This document shows positions 42,179 to 50,730 of a stretch of 64,000 bases of DNA, one piece after another. The DNA is from Niabella insulamsoli (GTDB lineage Bacteria > Bacteroidota > Bacteroidia > Chitinophagales > Chitinophagaceae), in the NCBI RefSeq assembly GCF_039652435.2, contig NZ_CP190246.1, forward strand, positions 806,001 to 870,000. The letters run 5' to 3'. Position 1 is the first letter of the stretch; every line of letters begins with the position of its first letter. The position numbers and the translations under genes are program-made. Below the pieces are notes generated by a model. That model worked only from the letters and a program-made list of their open reading frames with translations, did no database searches and had not been told where the DNA came from.

Positions 42179-43765
42179 ATGTTTGAGGCAGCTATTCGGT
42201 TTTCATTTCTGACTTATCATTTTGCCGGCAAAATAGCAAAGCAGCTGGCCGTTCCGTTCGCGGTTTTGTTATTAGTATTATTCAGTGGTGAAGCGCTGGC
42301 GCAGAAAACCAGCGATAAAACTGCAATGGAAGAAGAGCGGCGGAAATTACAGTTAGAATTAAAGCAAATTCAAGAAGCCTACAACGCCGTCACTGGCCAG
42401 AGCAAAAACAACCTGCACCAGCTTGCCGCGTTAAATAAAAAAATAGAACTTCAGGAAAGATATATCAGAAACATCGGGAAAGAAATCAGGCTGCTTGATG
42501 ACGATATTTATTATAGCGCCATTGAGATCAGGCGGCTTAAAAAGCAGATGGATACGCTGAAAGCGCACTATGCCCGTACTGTTGTATATGCTTACAAAAA
42601 CAGGAGCAATTATGATTATCTCAATTTTATTTTTTCGGCCAACAGCTTTAACGATGCGATCAAAAGAGTCGCGTATTTAAAAAGCTATCGCAATTATCGC
42701 GAGCAGCAAATGCAGGATATTGTGAATACCAGCAAATTGATAGATAAACGATACGATCATCAGCTGGCCAGCCGGAAGAAAAAGGAAGGCGCCCTGGACA
42801 ACCGCACCAGCGAATACAATGTTTTGGGCGAACAGCGGATACAAAAAGATTCGGTAGCACGGCTACTGATGTCGCAGGCGGGCTCTTTGCAAAAGCAGAT
42901 TGCCAAAAAGAAAGAAGAAGATCGGCAGTTAAAAGCAGACATCACTTCGATTGTGCGAAAAGAAATTGCCGAAGCGCGTAAAATTGCGCAGGAAGAGGCG
43001 CGCCAAAGAGCAGCACAGGAAGCGAAAGCGCGTCAGGAGGCCTGGGCGCGTGAAAGAGCGTTAGATGCCGAAAGAACATTAGCTGGCGCCAGTGCGATAA
43101 CGCCGGCCGCGCCTTCGGTATCAGCCGAACCTGAAAAGCAAGAAGCTGTTTCCGCCACGCGCGATCTAAAACTCGACCGGGTGGGCGCGGGAAGAAGCGG
43201 CACGGTGAGGGCCGTACCGGAAGCGAACGGGCCCATTATTGCAAATGCTACTCCGATAAAAATCAAAACCAATAAGCCGCCGCCGGCCCCCGTTGTCAGC
43301 GAAACCAAAGCGCCGGAAGGCGGTTATCTCAACTATAAGGCGGATGATATCGCATTGAATAGCGACTTTTCGCAAAACCGCGGTAAGCTCCCTTCTCCCG
43401 TAGAGGGTGTGATTACCCTGGGTTTTGGAAGATATAAGATCGAAGGTTTGGGGCCGGATATTGTCGGCGATAATCCGGGGGTTACCTACACAGCTTCGGT
43501 CGGGGCTCCCGTTCGTGCGGTCTTTGGCGGGGAAGTGGTAAGTATTTCAAAAGTGGGTGGCACTTCCTTTGTGGTTTTGCGGCATGGTAAATATTTTACC
43601 GCGTACAGCAACCTGGCTGCTGTTAACGTGAGCAAAGGTGCGACGGTGTCTCGCGGGCAGGCGATTGGTGCGGTGGGCGCAGATGAAGAAACCGGAAACG
43701 GCAAGCTTGATTTTATTCTTATGATCGAAGACCGCAATGTCGATCCGCGGAGTTGGTTGCGGTAG
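42179..43765 (+). CDS. EnvC-like murein hydrolase activator with degenerate M23 domain
   Basis: A 528-residue exported protein: hydrophobic segment ending GEALAQ, long coiled coil (about 45-290, rich in Lys/Glu/Gln), an Ala/Pro linker and a C-terminal LytM/M23 domain (about 405-528: LPSPVEGVITLGFG ... DPRSWLR). The zinc ligands of active M23 peptidases are absent: YSNL replaces YxHL, KLDFIL replaces HLHFE, and no HxxxD is present. It is therefore probably a regulator that activates amidases at the division septum, as EnvC does, rather than a peptidase. Confidence 0.88.
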   Translation: MFEAAIRFSFLTYHFAGKIAKQLAVPFAVLLLVLFSGEALAQKTSDKTAMEEERRKLQLELKQIQEAYNAVTGQSKNNLHQLAALNKKIELQERYIRNIGKEIRLLDDDIYYSAIEIRRLKKQMDTLKAHYARTVVYAYKNRSNYDYLNFIFSANSFNDAIKRVAYLKSYRNYREQQMQDIVNTSKLIDKRYDHQLASRKKKEGALDNRTSEYNVLGEQRIQKDSVARLLMSQAGSLQKQIAKKKEEDRQLKADITSIVRKEIAEARKIAQEEARQRAAQEAKARQEAWARERALDAERTLAGASAITPAAPSVSAEPEKQEAVSATRDLKLDRVGAGRSGTVRAVPEANGPIIANATPIKIKTNKPPPAPVVSETKAPEGGYLNYKADDIALNSDFSQNRGKLPSPVEGVITLGFGRYKIEGLGPDIVGDNPGVTYTASVGAPVRAVFGGEVVSISKVGGTSFVVLRHGKYFTAYSNLAAVNVSKGATVSRGQAIGAVGADEETGNGKLDFILMIEDRNVDPRSWLR

Positions 43766-43782
43766 GTTGAAGGATAGGGAAG

Positions 43783-44214
43783 TTAGGGTCGTTGACGCAG
43801 CGATAATATATAAGCTGCCATAAGTGCTGCTTCCGCGGTTGTCAATGTTTCGTGTGGCGTCATCACGGCGTATCCCCAGCTTCGGCTTCCTCCTTTTCTG
43901 ATTTTTTCAGCGAGATATTTGATGTATACATCCTGAACCGGATATCGCTTGGCAATGTCCTGAAAGGCAGGCCCCACTGATCGCTGATCTTCTTTATGAC
44001 AGGTGGCGCAATCCGAATAGCCAATTAAAACCTCTCCTTTGGCCGCCGTCGTCGCAGCAATGGTATCGCTGGGCCCTGGTAACGGTTTGATATAATCGTC
44101 CTCTGTTTTTAGATGCGAAGGTTCGGGTCGCGGTGCTTCCCCGCAGGAAGCCATCGCGATGAGTAGCAAAATTATCCCGCATAGTAAACCGCGCTGGTAG
44201 CCCTGCTTTATCAT
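43783..44214 (-). CDS. Monoheme c-type cytochrome lipoprotein
   Basis: A 143-residue protein with a lipoprotein signal (LLLIAMASCGEA), a Pro-rich linker and a class I cytochrome c domain. Heme attachment is at YSDCATCHKEDQ (CxxCH), the axial Met is probably in YAVMTPHETL, and the C-terminal helix AEAALMAAYILSL is typical. It carries electrons in the periplasm, anchored to a membrane. Its partner is unknown; the divergent ferredoxin reductase gene is an unrelated cytoplasmic protein. Confidence 0.88.
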   Translation of the reverse strand: MIKQGYQRGLLCGIILLLIAMASCGEAPRPEPSHLKTEDDYIKPLPGPSDTIAATTAAKGEVLIGYSDCATCHKEDQRSVGPAFQDIAKRYPVQDVYIKYLAEKIRKGGSRSWGYAVMTPHETLTTAEAALMAAYILSLRQRP

Positions 44215-44345
44215 GATTGCCGATCCTGTTATAAAATTTTAAAAATTGGTTTAAAAGTACAAAACAAAAAGCGGACTCGTCATAGCACTTGAGGGGCTAC
44301 ATAATTTGAAAGGCCCCTGTCTTCGATTATGCTTAAATTTAAAAA

Positions 44346-45386
44346 ATGGAGGGAAGTATTATCAAACGGGTCGAAATTACGGCAGTACATCAGGAGACAG
44401 CACATTCGAGAACCCTTACTTTAAAGCCTTTAGATGGCTGGCAACCTGAATATCGCGCGGGCCAGTTTATAACGCTTGTCTTTTATACGGCATCTGGCGA
44501 GCAGCGCCGCTCTTATTCTTTTTCATCTTCGCCCGACGCCGAAACGCATTTAATGATCACCGTAAAAAAAATGGACAATGGGGCGTTTTCGAGATGGCTG
44601 GTTTATAAGGCTCAGCCCGGCGACATTTTGCATACTTCCGGCATCGGCGGATTTTTCGTATTGCCGGAAAAAATTGTGTCAAAAACGTTTTGTTTCTTAG
44701 CTGCGGGAAGTGGCATCACGCCCTGCTTTTCGCTTATTAAAACCATTTTGCTGACCACCCGCCAAAAAGTATTTCTTTTTTATAGCAACCGCAACGAGGC
44801 CACGACTATTTTCCTGGAAGCGCTGAAGGATTTGCGCGATCGCTTTCCAGATCGCTTTGTGATTCATTTTTTGTTTAGTTATAAAATGGATATTTACGAA
44901 AGCCGGCTTAGCCACTGGCTGTTGACGCATCTGCTGGATCTTTATTTCAAAGAAATAAAAAAGGAAGAGCTACTTTTCTATTTGTGTGGCTCTTTCGATT
45001 ATATGCTGATGATAACGATTTCGCTGCGAAATAATGGCATTCAAAATCAGCAGATATTTAAAGAAGAATTCAACCCGCTGCCACCTGTCAAACGCTTGCT
45101 CCCGCCCGATCAGCAGGCGCACGAGGTGACGCTTCACGTCGCCGGGAAATCATATACGATAACGGTTCAGTATCCTCAAAGTATTACAGCCGCCGCCAGG
45201 CAAAACCAAATAGAAGTGCCGTATAGCTGCGAAGCCGGCCGCTGCGGCAGTTGTGTGGCCACTTGCATCTCCGGAAAAATCTGGATGGCCTACAATGAGG
45301 TTTTGACGGCAGATGAAATTGCGCGCGGCCGCGTGCTCACCTGTCAGGGCTTTCCGGTGGAGGGCAATGCCGAGATTGTTTATTAG
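44346..45386 (+). CDS. Ferredoxin-NAD(P)H reductase with C-terminal [2Fe-2S] domain (PaaE-like)
   Basis: A 346-residue flavoprotein: FAD domain with RRSYSFSSSPD (RxYS), NAD(P) domain with FLAAGSGITPCFSLIKTIL and YLCGSFDYMLMI, and a plant-type ferredoxin domain with Cys in YSCEAGRCGSCVATC plus VLTCQGFP. Such proteins pass electrons from NAD(P)H to an oxygenase or desaturase. No paa genes are nearby, so the partner is unknown. Confidence 0.9.
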   Translation: MEGSIIKRVEITAVHQETAHSRTLTLKPLDGWQPEYRAGQFITLVFYTASGEQRRSYSFSSSPDAETHLMITVKKMDNGAFSRWLVYKAQPGDILHTSGIGGFFVLPEKIVSKTFCFLAAGSGITPCFSLIKTILLTTRQKVFLFYSNRNEATTIFLEALKDLRDRFPDRFVIHFLFSYKMDIYESRLSHWLLTHLLDLYFKEIKKEELLFYLCGSFDYMLMITISLRNNGIQNQQIFKEEFNPLPPVKRLLPPDQQAHEVTLHVAGKSYTITVQYPQSITAAARQNQIEVPYSCEAGRCGSCVATCISGKIWMAYNEVLTADEIARGRVLTCQGFPVEGNAEIVY

Positions 45387-45511
45387 CATTTAACCGTGTA
45401 CGTAAAACACCGGCGGCCATACGGAGAATGCCACTGTATAAAAAATATTTTTTTCTTTTTTTCACCCTGTTACATTTGCAATCTTAAAAAAAGCATCAGA
45501 ACAAGTATAAT

Positions 45512-47761
45512 ATGGATTTAAAGTACATACATCAGATCTCAACCGAACTTTCGTTGCCCCTCAAAAATGTAACCAACGTGCAGCAATTGCACGCTGAAGG
45601 GTCCACCATTCCTTTTATTAGCCGATACAGGAAAGAGGCCACGGGGAATATGGATGAAGTGCAGGTGGGCAACGTGATCGATAAAATCAAGTACTACGAC
45701 GAGCTTGAAAAGCGGAAGGACACGGTGTTGAAGACAATTGAAGCTGCTGGGAAACTTACACCAGAGCTGAAACTGAGAATTGATAACTGCCTGAACGCAA
45801 CGGAGCTGGAAGACATTTACCTGCCTTATAAACCCAAGCGGAAGACGAAAGCCTCGGTTGCCATCGAAAAGGGCCTGGAGCCATTGGCACAGCTCATTTT
45901 TGACCAGGAAAAAGAATTTTCTGAGGCATCGCTTTCGACTTTTCTTAATGAGCAGGTGAAAGATAACGAAGAAGCATTGCAAGGTGCACGGGATATTATT
46001 GCCGAATGGATTGCAGAAAGCGAAGATGCCAGAACGGCTGTCAGGTCTATGTTCCAGGAAGATGCGTCGGTAGCGGCCAGGGTGCTTAGCACGAAAAAGG
46101 AGTCAGAAGAAGCTCAGAAATATCGCGATTATTTTGAGTTTAAAGAGCCACTTAAAAATTGCCCATCGCATCGCCTGCTCGCCATTCGCCGTGGCGAAAA
46201 AGAAGGATTTTTAATCATGGATATTTCCATTGAAAAGGACAGCGCTATCGGCGAACTCAAAGAAATATTTGTGAAATCATCCGGCAACGCTGGCCAACAG
46301 GTGGCTTTGGCAACAGAAGACGCTTACAACCGACTTTTAAAACCTGCCATAGAAACCGAGTTTCGGATGAGCAGCAAAGCCGCAGCAGATGAAGAAGCGA
46401 TCCGTGTGTTTGCAGAAAACCTGCGACAGTTGCTATTGGCTTCTCCGCTGGGAAGCAAACGCATCTTGGCGATTGATCCGGGTTTTAGAACGGGTTGTAA
46501 GGTGGTATGCCTGGATGAGAACGGAACGTTTTTAAAATATGCAACGATTTTCCCCCACGCGCCGCAAAACGAATGGGACAGCGCGATTGCCACACTCCGC
46601 GATTTGGTGCATAGCTACCAGATTGAGGCTATTGGTTACGGAAACGGCACGGCGAGTAAGGAAACCGAAAAGCTGATTCGCAGCATTGACTTTGGAAAAC
46701 ATGTGGCTATTTTTATGGTGAATGAAAGCGGCGCTTCCATTTATTCAGCCAGCGAAGTTGCGCGAGAAGAATTTCCCGATCAGGATGTTACGGTACGTGG
46801 TGCGATCAGCATCGGCCGCCGCTTACTTGATCCTTTAAGTGAGTTGGTGAAGATAGACGCCAAAAGTATTGGCGTTGGCCAGTATCAACACGATGTGAAT
46901 CAAACCCGTTTAAAGGATAGTTTGGATAATGTAGTGCAGAGTTGCGTGAACTATGTAGGTGTTGATCTCAATACCGCCAGCAAACATTTACTTTCCTATG
47001 TTTCCGGTCTTACGGCTACCACTGCTAAAAATATTGTGGCGTATCGCAGCAAGAACGGCGCTTTTACATCCAGAGATGAGCTGCTGAAAGTTTCGATGCT
47101 GGGTCCGAAGGCTTTCGAACAATGTGCCGGGTTTTTGAGAATTCAAAATGCAGCCAACCCGTTGGATAATTCTGCCGTGCATCCGGAAAGCTATAGTATC
47201 GTGGAAGAAATGGCCAAAAAAATGAATTGCAGCGTTGTTGATATTATTGAAAAACAGGATATCAGAAAACAGATCAATGCTAAAGATTTTTTCACGGAAA
47301 CCGTGGGCGTTTACACAATAGAGGATATATTAAAAGAGTTGGAGAAGCCCGGCCGTGACCCCCGCGATACCATCGAAGAATTTCGTTTTGCTGAAGGTAT
47401 TGCGTCTATCGCCGATCTGAAACCTGGAATGAAACTGCCAGGAATTGTGACGAACATTACCAATTTCGGGGCCTTTGTGGATGTGGGGGCTAAACAGGAC
47501 GGGCTGGTGCATGTATCGCATCTGGCTAACAAATTTGTGAGTGACCCTAATGAAATAGTGAAACTCAATCAGAAAGTAAGTGTTACCGTGCTGGAAGTGG
47601 ATGTGGCGCGTAAGCGGGTTGCACTGAGTATGAAGGATGAGAAGCAGGGCGAACCCCGCACGCGTACGGCTGGGGGCCGGCCTAAAGGAACGTCAACTCC
47701 CAAGCCGGTGAGCAGTTTTCACTCAAGCCTTGATGCGCTGCGGAAAAAATTTGATAAGTGA
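45512..47761 (+). CDS. tex: Tex-family RNA-binding protein
   Basis: A 749-residue Tex/YhgF homologue: N-terminal helical Tex domain (STIPFISRYRKEATGNMDE), YqgF/RNase-H-like domain (KRILAIDPGFRTGCKVVCLD), helix-hairpin-helix region (LNTASKHLLSYVSGLTATTA), and a C-terminal S1 domain (MKLPGIVTNITNFGAFVDVG, DGLVHVSHLA). It is a nucleic-acid-binding factor linked to transcription/RNA quality. Its stop codon abuts a REP-like sequence flanking a transposase gene. Confidence 0.95.
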   Translation: MDLKYIHQISTELSLPLKNVTNVQQLHAEGSTIPFISRYRKEATGNMDEVQVGNVIDKIKYYDELEKRKDTVLKTIEAAGKLTPELKLRIDNCLNATELEDIYLPYKPKRKTKASVAIEKGLEPLAQLIFDQEKEFSEASLSTFLNEQVKDNEEALQGARDIIAEWIAESEDARTAVRSMFQEDASVAARVLSTKKESEEAQKYRDYFEFKEPLKNCPSHRLLAIRRGEKEGFLIMDISIEKDSAIGELKEIFVKSSGNAGQQVALATEDAYNRLLKPAIETEFRMSSKAAADEEAIRVFAENLRQLLLASPLGSKRILAIDPGFRTGCKVVCLDENGTFLKYATIFPHAPQNEWDSAIATLRDLVHSYQIEAIGYGNGTASKETEKLIRSIDFGKHVAIFMVNESGASIYSASEVAREEFPDQDVTVRGAISIGRRLLDPLSELVKIDAKSIGVGQYQHDVNQTRLKDSLDNVVQSCVNYVGVDLNTASKHLLSYVSGLTATTAKNIVAYRSKNGAFTSRDELLKVSMLGPKAFEQCAGFLRIQNAANPLDNSAVHPESYSIVEEMAKKMNCSVVDIIEKQDIRKQINAKDFFTETVGVYTIEDILKELEKPGRDPRDTIEEFRFAEGIASIADLKPGMKLPGIVTNITNFGAFVDVGAKQDGLVHVSHLANKFVSDPNEIVKLNQKVSVTVLEVDVARKRVALSMKDEKQGEPRTRTAGGRPKGTSTPKPVSSFHSSLDALRKKFDK

Positions 47762-47764
47762 CGG

Positions 47765-47787
47765 GGTCTGACCGCCCCGGTCTGACC
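47765..47787 (+). repeat. REP-like element, left flank of RAYT
   Basis: Two GGTCTGACC halves separated by GCCCC. The reverse complement of 48406-48427 matches it at about 20 of 23 positions. It starts 4 bases after the tex stop. Confidence 0.7.
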
Positions 47788-47790
47788 TTG

Positions 47791-48363
47791 TTATAGGCTG
47801 ATAAAATGTTTGGCACTAAAGCCACAAAGTTTTGCTGCTAAATTTTTATTGCAAAGGCTCCCTTTTCTTATTGCTGCATAGTCGCGAAACGAGGAAAAAG
47901 CCCATTCGCTGGGATGCTTCACCAGGCCGGCTTTCAACGGATTGTCATGAATATTGGTAAAGCAATTGTATAAATAGTCTGACCTAGAGCTGCTGCTGTT
48001 CGATGCCGGCAGCTCTTGTAACAAATTCTTTGCTTTGGTTTTTTGCCGGAATAAAGAGCCGGTGCGTAGGTATTTCTTGTTGTAGATTCTGGCATAGCCA
48101 CTTAACAATTTTCTTATACCATTTGTTAACCGGTCAATCTCTATGCCGCCCTGCTTTATTTTGCCGCAGCCGTTGTCGGTGGTATAAATGAGGAAATGGA
48201 AGTGATGGTTCATCAGGCACCACGCGAGTATTTCGCATTGGGGTTTTATCAGCTTGCGAACAAGCGTAAGAAACATAAGAAAATCTTCGTTCGAGCGGAA
48301 AATAACTTCCCTGTTGTTGCCCTGATTATAAATATGATACGGGCATCCCGGCGCAAAGTTCAT
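47791..48363 (-). CDS. REP-associated tyrosine transposase (RAYT, IS200-like Y1 HUH)
   Basis: A 190-residue Y1-transposase-family protein: YHIYNQGNNREVIF at the N-terminus, the HUH motif in WCLMNHHFHFLIYT, and the catalytic Tyr probably in SDYLYNCFTNIHDNPLKAGLV, followed by WAFSSFRDY. RAYTs cut and join single-stranded DNA at REP hairpins. REP-like sequences in inverted orientation flank this gene at 47765 and 48406, which supports the assignment. Motifs and length appear intact. Confidence 0.88.
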   Translation of the reverse strand: MNFAPGCPYHIYNQGNNREVIFRSNEDFLMFLTLVRKLIKPQCEILAWCLMNHHFHFLIYTTDNGCGKIKQGGIEIDRLTNGIRKLLSGYARIYNKKYLRTGSLFRQKTKAKNLLQELPASNSSSSRSDYLYNCFTNIHDNPLKAGLVKHPSEWAFSSFRDYAAIRKGSLCNKNLAAKLCGFSAKHFISL

Positions 48364-48405
48364 TTTGGTGTTTTGTGGTAATTTAAAAAATCTTCCGCAA
48401 ATGTT

Positions 48406-48427
48406 GGTCAGACCGGGACGGTCGGAC
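48406..48427 (-). repeat. REP-like element, right flank of RAYT
   Basis: GGTCAGACCGGGACGGTCGG plus AC, the inverted counterpart of the copy at 47765-47787. Confidence 0.7.
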
Positions 48428-48524
48428 TATGTACCGGCGAATCATAATCGGGACGATAAACGGAGCGTCGCAATTACGCTGCTATTATAACGGAACGATG
48501 ACAACAAAATCGCCCGCTTTTGAT

Positions 48525-48532
48525 TAATTTTG
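48525..48532 (+). promoter_or_regulatory. -7 promoter element of the IscA-type gene
   Basis: TAATTTTG matches TAnnTTTG, 5 bases before ATG 48538. Confidence 0.45.
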
Positions 48533-48537
48533 CAGCT

Positions 48538-48885
48538 ATGGATACAGCAACGATCAGCAGCCCGGTTACTTTAACGGAAGGGGCTGTAAAAGAAATAAAA
48601 AGATTGATGAATGAACCCGGTTTCGACCAAACCCAACACCTGCGCGTAGGCGTTAAGGGTGGCGGTTGCAGCGGCATGAGTTATATCCTGGGATTTGATC
48701 ACAAACAGGAGCAGGACAGGTCGTTTGAAATTGAAGAAATTCCCTGCATTATTAATAAATCGCACGAGCTCTATCTGGCGGGTATGGAAATAGATTGGAG
48801 CGATGGCCTCGACAATCGTGGGTTTACTTTTTCTAATCCGAATGCGAGCAGTACCTGCGGTTGCGGTACCAGCTTTGCTGTTTAA
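48538..48885 (+). CDS. A-type iron-sulfur carrier (IscA/ErpA/SufA family)
   Basis: A 115-residue A-type carrier with the three conserved Cys: GVKGGGCSGMSY and the C-terminal ASSTCGCGTSF. It receives and delivers Fe-S clusters during maturation of apoproteins. ATG 48538 fits the promoter element just upstream. The methyltransferase gene follows after 9 bases, suggesting co-transcription. Which paralogue (SufA, IscA or ErpA) cannot be decided here. Confidence 0.93.
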   Translation: MDTATISSPVTLTEGAVKEIKRLMNEPGFDQTQHLRVGVKGGGCSGMSYILGFDHKQEQDRSFEIEEIPCIINKSHELYLAGMEIDWSDGLDNRGFTFSNPNASSTCGCGTSFAV

Positions 48886-48894
48886 TCGTCTGCC

Positions 48895-49800
48895 ATGCCC
48901 CATATTCACTACGATTTCTGCCCGGTTTGCGGAACAGGCGATTTGCAATTTGTTTTTCGTGTTAAAGACTATACGGTAAGCGGGCGCGAGTTTGATGTGG
49001 TGCATTGCGAAAACTGCACCGTGAGGATCACGCAAGACGTGCCCGATGTCGATCATATTGGCGCTTATTATCAGTCGGAAGATTATATTTCTCACAGCGA
49101 TAGTAAGAAGGGGCTGATCAATAAGCTCTATCAAAAAGTGCGTGTGCGCACGATGCAACAAAAGGCCGACACTGTAAAAAAATACACCGGGCTCAAACAA
49201 GGAAAACTACTGGATGTGGGCTGCGGTACAGGCACTTTTTTGCAGGCAATGCAGCAGCAGGGGTGGGAAGTGACCGGTTTAGAGCCGGATGCCGGAGCCA
49301 GGGAAAAAGCCCGCCAATTTGCTATAGACGTAAAGCCTTCTCACGAGATCTTCAATTTAGAAGCGTCCGGTTTTGACGCGATAAGCCTTTGGCATGTGTT
49401 GGAACACGTGCACACGCTTCAGGAATATGTGAGTCAGTTGAAAAAGCTGCTGAAGCCAGGCGGCCGGTTGTTTATTGCGGTGCCGAATTATACCAGTAAG
49501 GATGCGGGCGTATACGAACAGTTTTGGGCGGGATATGATGTGCCGCGGCATTTATACCATTTTTCTCCGGAGGCGATGGGAACATTGCTGAAGCGGCATG
49601 GGCTGGCCATCGAAAAAATGCTGCCGATGTGGTTTGACAGTTTTTATGTAGATATGTTGAGCAGTAAATATAAAACCGGCAAAATCAATTATATCAGCGC
49701 CGGCCTGCATGGCCTGGCTTCTAACATGAATGCGCTTGGAAAAGTAGAGGCCTGCTGCTCGGTTATCTATGTTGTTAAAGCAAAAGATTTATTGAGCTAA
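48895..49800 (+). CDS. SAM-dependent methyltransferase with N-terminal zinc ribbon
   Basis: A 301-residue protein: a putative zinc ribbon (YDFCPVCGTGDL ... VVHCENCTVRI) followed by a class I methyltransferase domain with motif I GKLLDVGCGTGTFLQAM, the acidic GLEPDAGARE, and ISLWHVLEHVHTLQEYV (methyltransferase type 23/11). The substrate is unknown. Its last 12 bases overlap the convergent glutaminyl cyclase gene. Confidence 0.86.
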   Translation: MPHIHYDFCPVCGTGDLQFVFRVKDYTVSGREFDVVHCENCTVRITQDVPDVDHIGAYYQSEDYISHSDSKKGLINKLYQKVRVRTMQQKADTVKKYTGLKQGKLLDVGCGTGTFLQAMQQQGWEVTGLEPDAGAREKARQFAIDVKPSHEIFNLEASGFDAISLWHVLEHVHTLQEYVSQLKKLLKPGGRLFIAVPNYTSKDAGVYEQFWAGYDVPRHLYHFSPEAMGTLLKRHGLAIEKMLPMWFDSFYVDMLSSKYKTGKINYISAGLHGLASNMNALGKVEACCSVIYVVKAKDLLS

Positions 49801-50616
49801 CTGCACTTCATATAACGCCGGCCACTTTTTGCCGGTAATATAAATTTTCCTTGTTGCTGCATCGTACGCAATACCGTTCGGGACATAGTTTGGCTCCTGG
49901 CCATTTACACGTTGCCAGATATCCGACACGTCTATTTTTCCAACAATCAAACCATTCGAAGGGTCAATCTTCCAGATATAAGGCTGCTGCCACACATTCG
50001 CATAAATAAATCCGTCAATATATTCCAGCTCGTTCAGGTTGTAAGCCAGTTCGCCGTTGGAGGTTACCGATTGCGTATGCAGCAGCTGAAAAGTTTGCGG
50101 TTCGTAAAAGTATAAATTCCCCGACCCGTCTGTTACGATCAACTCTTTGCCATTGTTGGTAATACCCCAACCTTCGGTATTCAAATCAAACTCTTTTATC
50201 TTTTTAAAATCTGCGAGAGTGTACACAAAAACTTTATGTTCGCGCCAGGTTAGCTGATAAACCGTGTCATTCAGGATGGTGATGCCTTCGCCAAAATACT
50301 GCGGGTCGAGGTCAATCGCTTGTTTTGCTTTTCCTGTTTCCAGGTCAATTTTCATTAAACGCGAAAACTTGCTGCCCACAGCGTCGTAGGCTGCTCCGCC
50401 GGTTCCTTCGTAGAGTTCACCGTTGTAAAAAGCCAGCCCTTGCGTAAAAGACGATGTGTCGTGGGGAAATGTTTTCACGATTGAGAGGCTGATAGAAGGG
50501 ATAGCTGCTGCGCCCGCCGGCCCTTCGGTTTGCGTGCTCTCCGAATTAGTTTCGTTGCCGTTGCAGGCGATTAAAAAAAAGGAAAGCGTCGTAAATAGCG
50601 TTAAAATAAGTTTCAT
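49789..50616 (-). CDS. Glutaminyl-peptide cyclotransferase, beta-propeller type lipoprotein
   Basis: A 275-residue lipoprotein (signal LTLFTTLSFFLIAC) with the plant/bacterial glutaminyl cyclase propeller fold: FPHDTSSFTQGLAFYNGELYEGTG, YQLTWREHKVFVY, GWGITNNGKELIVTDG, LNELEYIDGFIYANVW and VPNGIAYDAATRKIYITGK. It converts N-terminal Gln of exported proteins to pyroglutamate. In Bacteroidota this modifies periplasmic lipoproteins and proteins cut by signal peptidase. Confidence 0.92.
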   Translation of the reverse strand: MKLILTLFTTLSFFLIACNGNETNSESTQTEGPAGAAAIPSISLSIVKTFPHDTSSFTQGLAFYNGELYEGTGGAAYDAVGSKFSRLMKIDLETGKAKQAIDLDPQYFGEGITILNDTVYQLTWREHKVFVYTLADFKKIKEFDLNTEGWGITNNGKELIVTDGSGNLYFYEPQTFQLLHTQSVTSNGELAYNLNELEYIDGFIYANVWQQPYIWKIDPSNGLIVGKIDVSDIWQRVNGQEPNYVPNGIAYDAATRKIYITGKKWPALYEVQLAQ

Positions 50617-50730
50617 TTATGAGTTTTATTTTTTAGCGGCAGCCTGTAATCTTCTTACTTGCAATAATATTGATGCAAATGTAGGGGATGTATCTTTTAG
50701 AAAAACTTAAAACGGGGTGTTTCCATCTGC

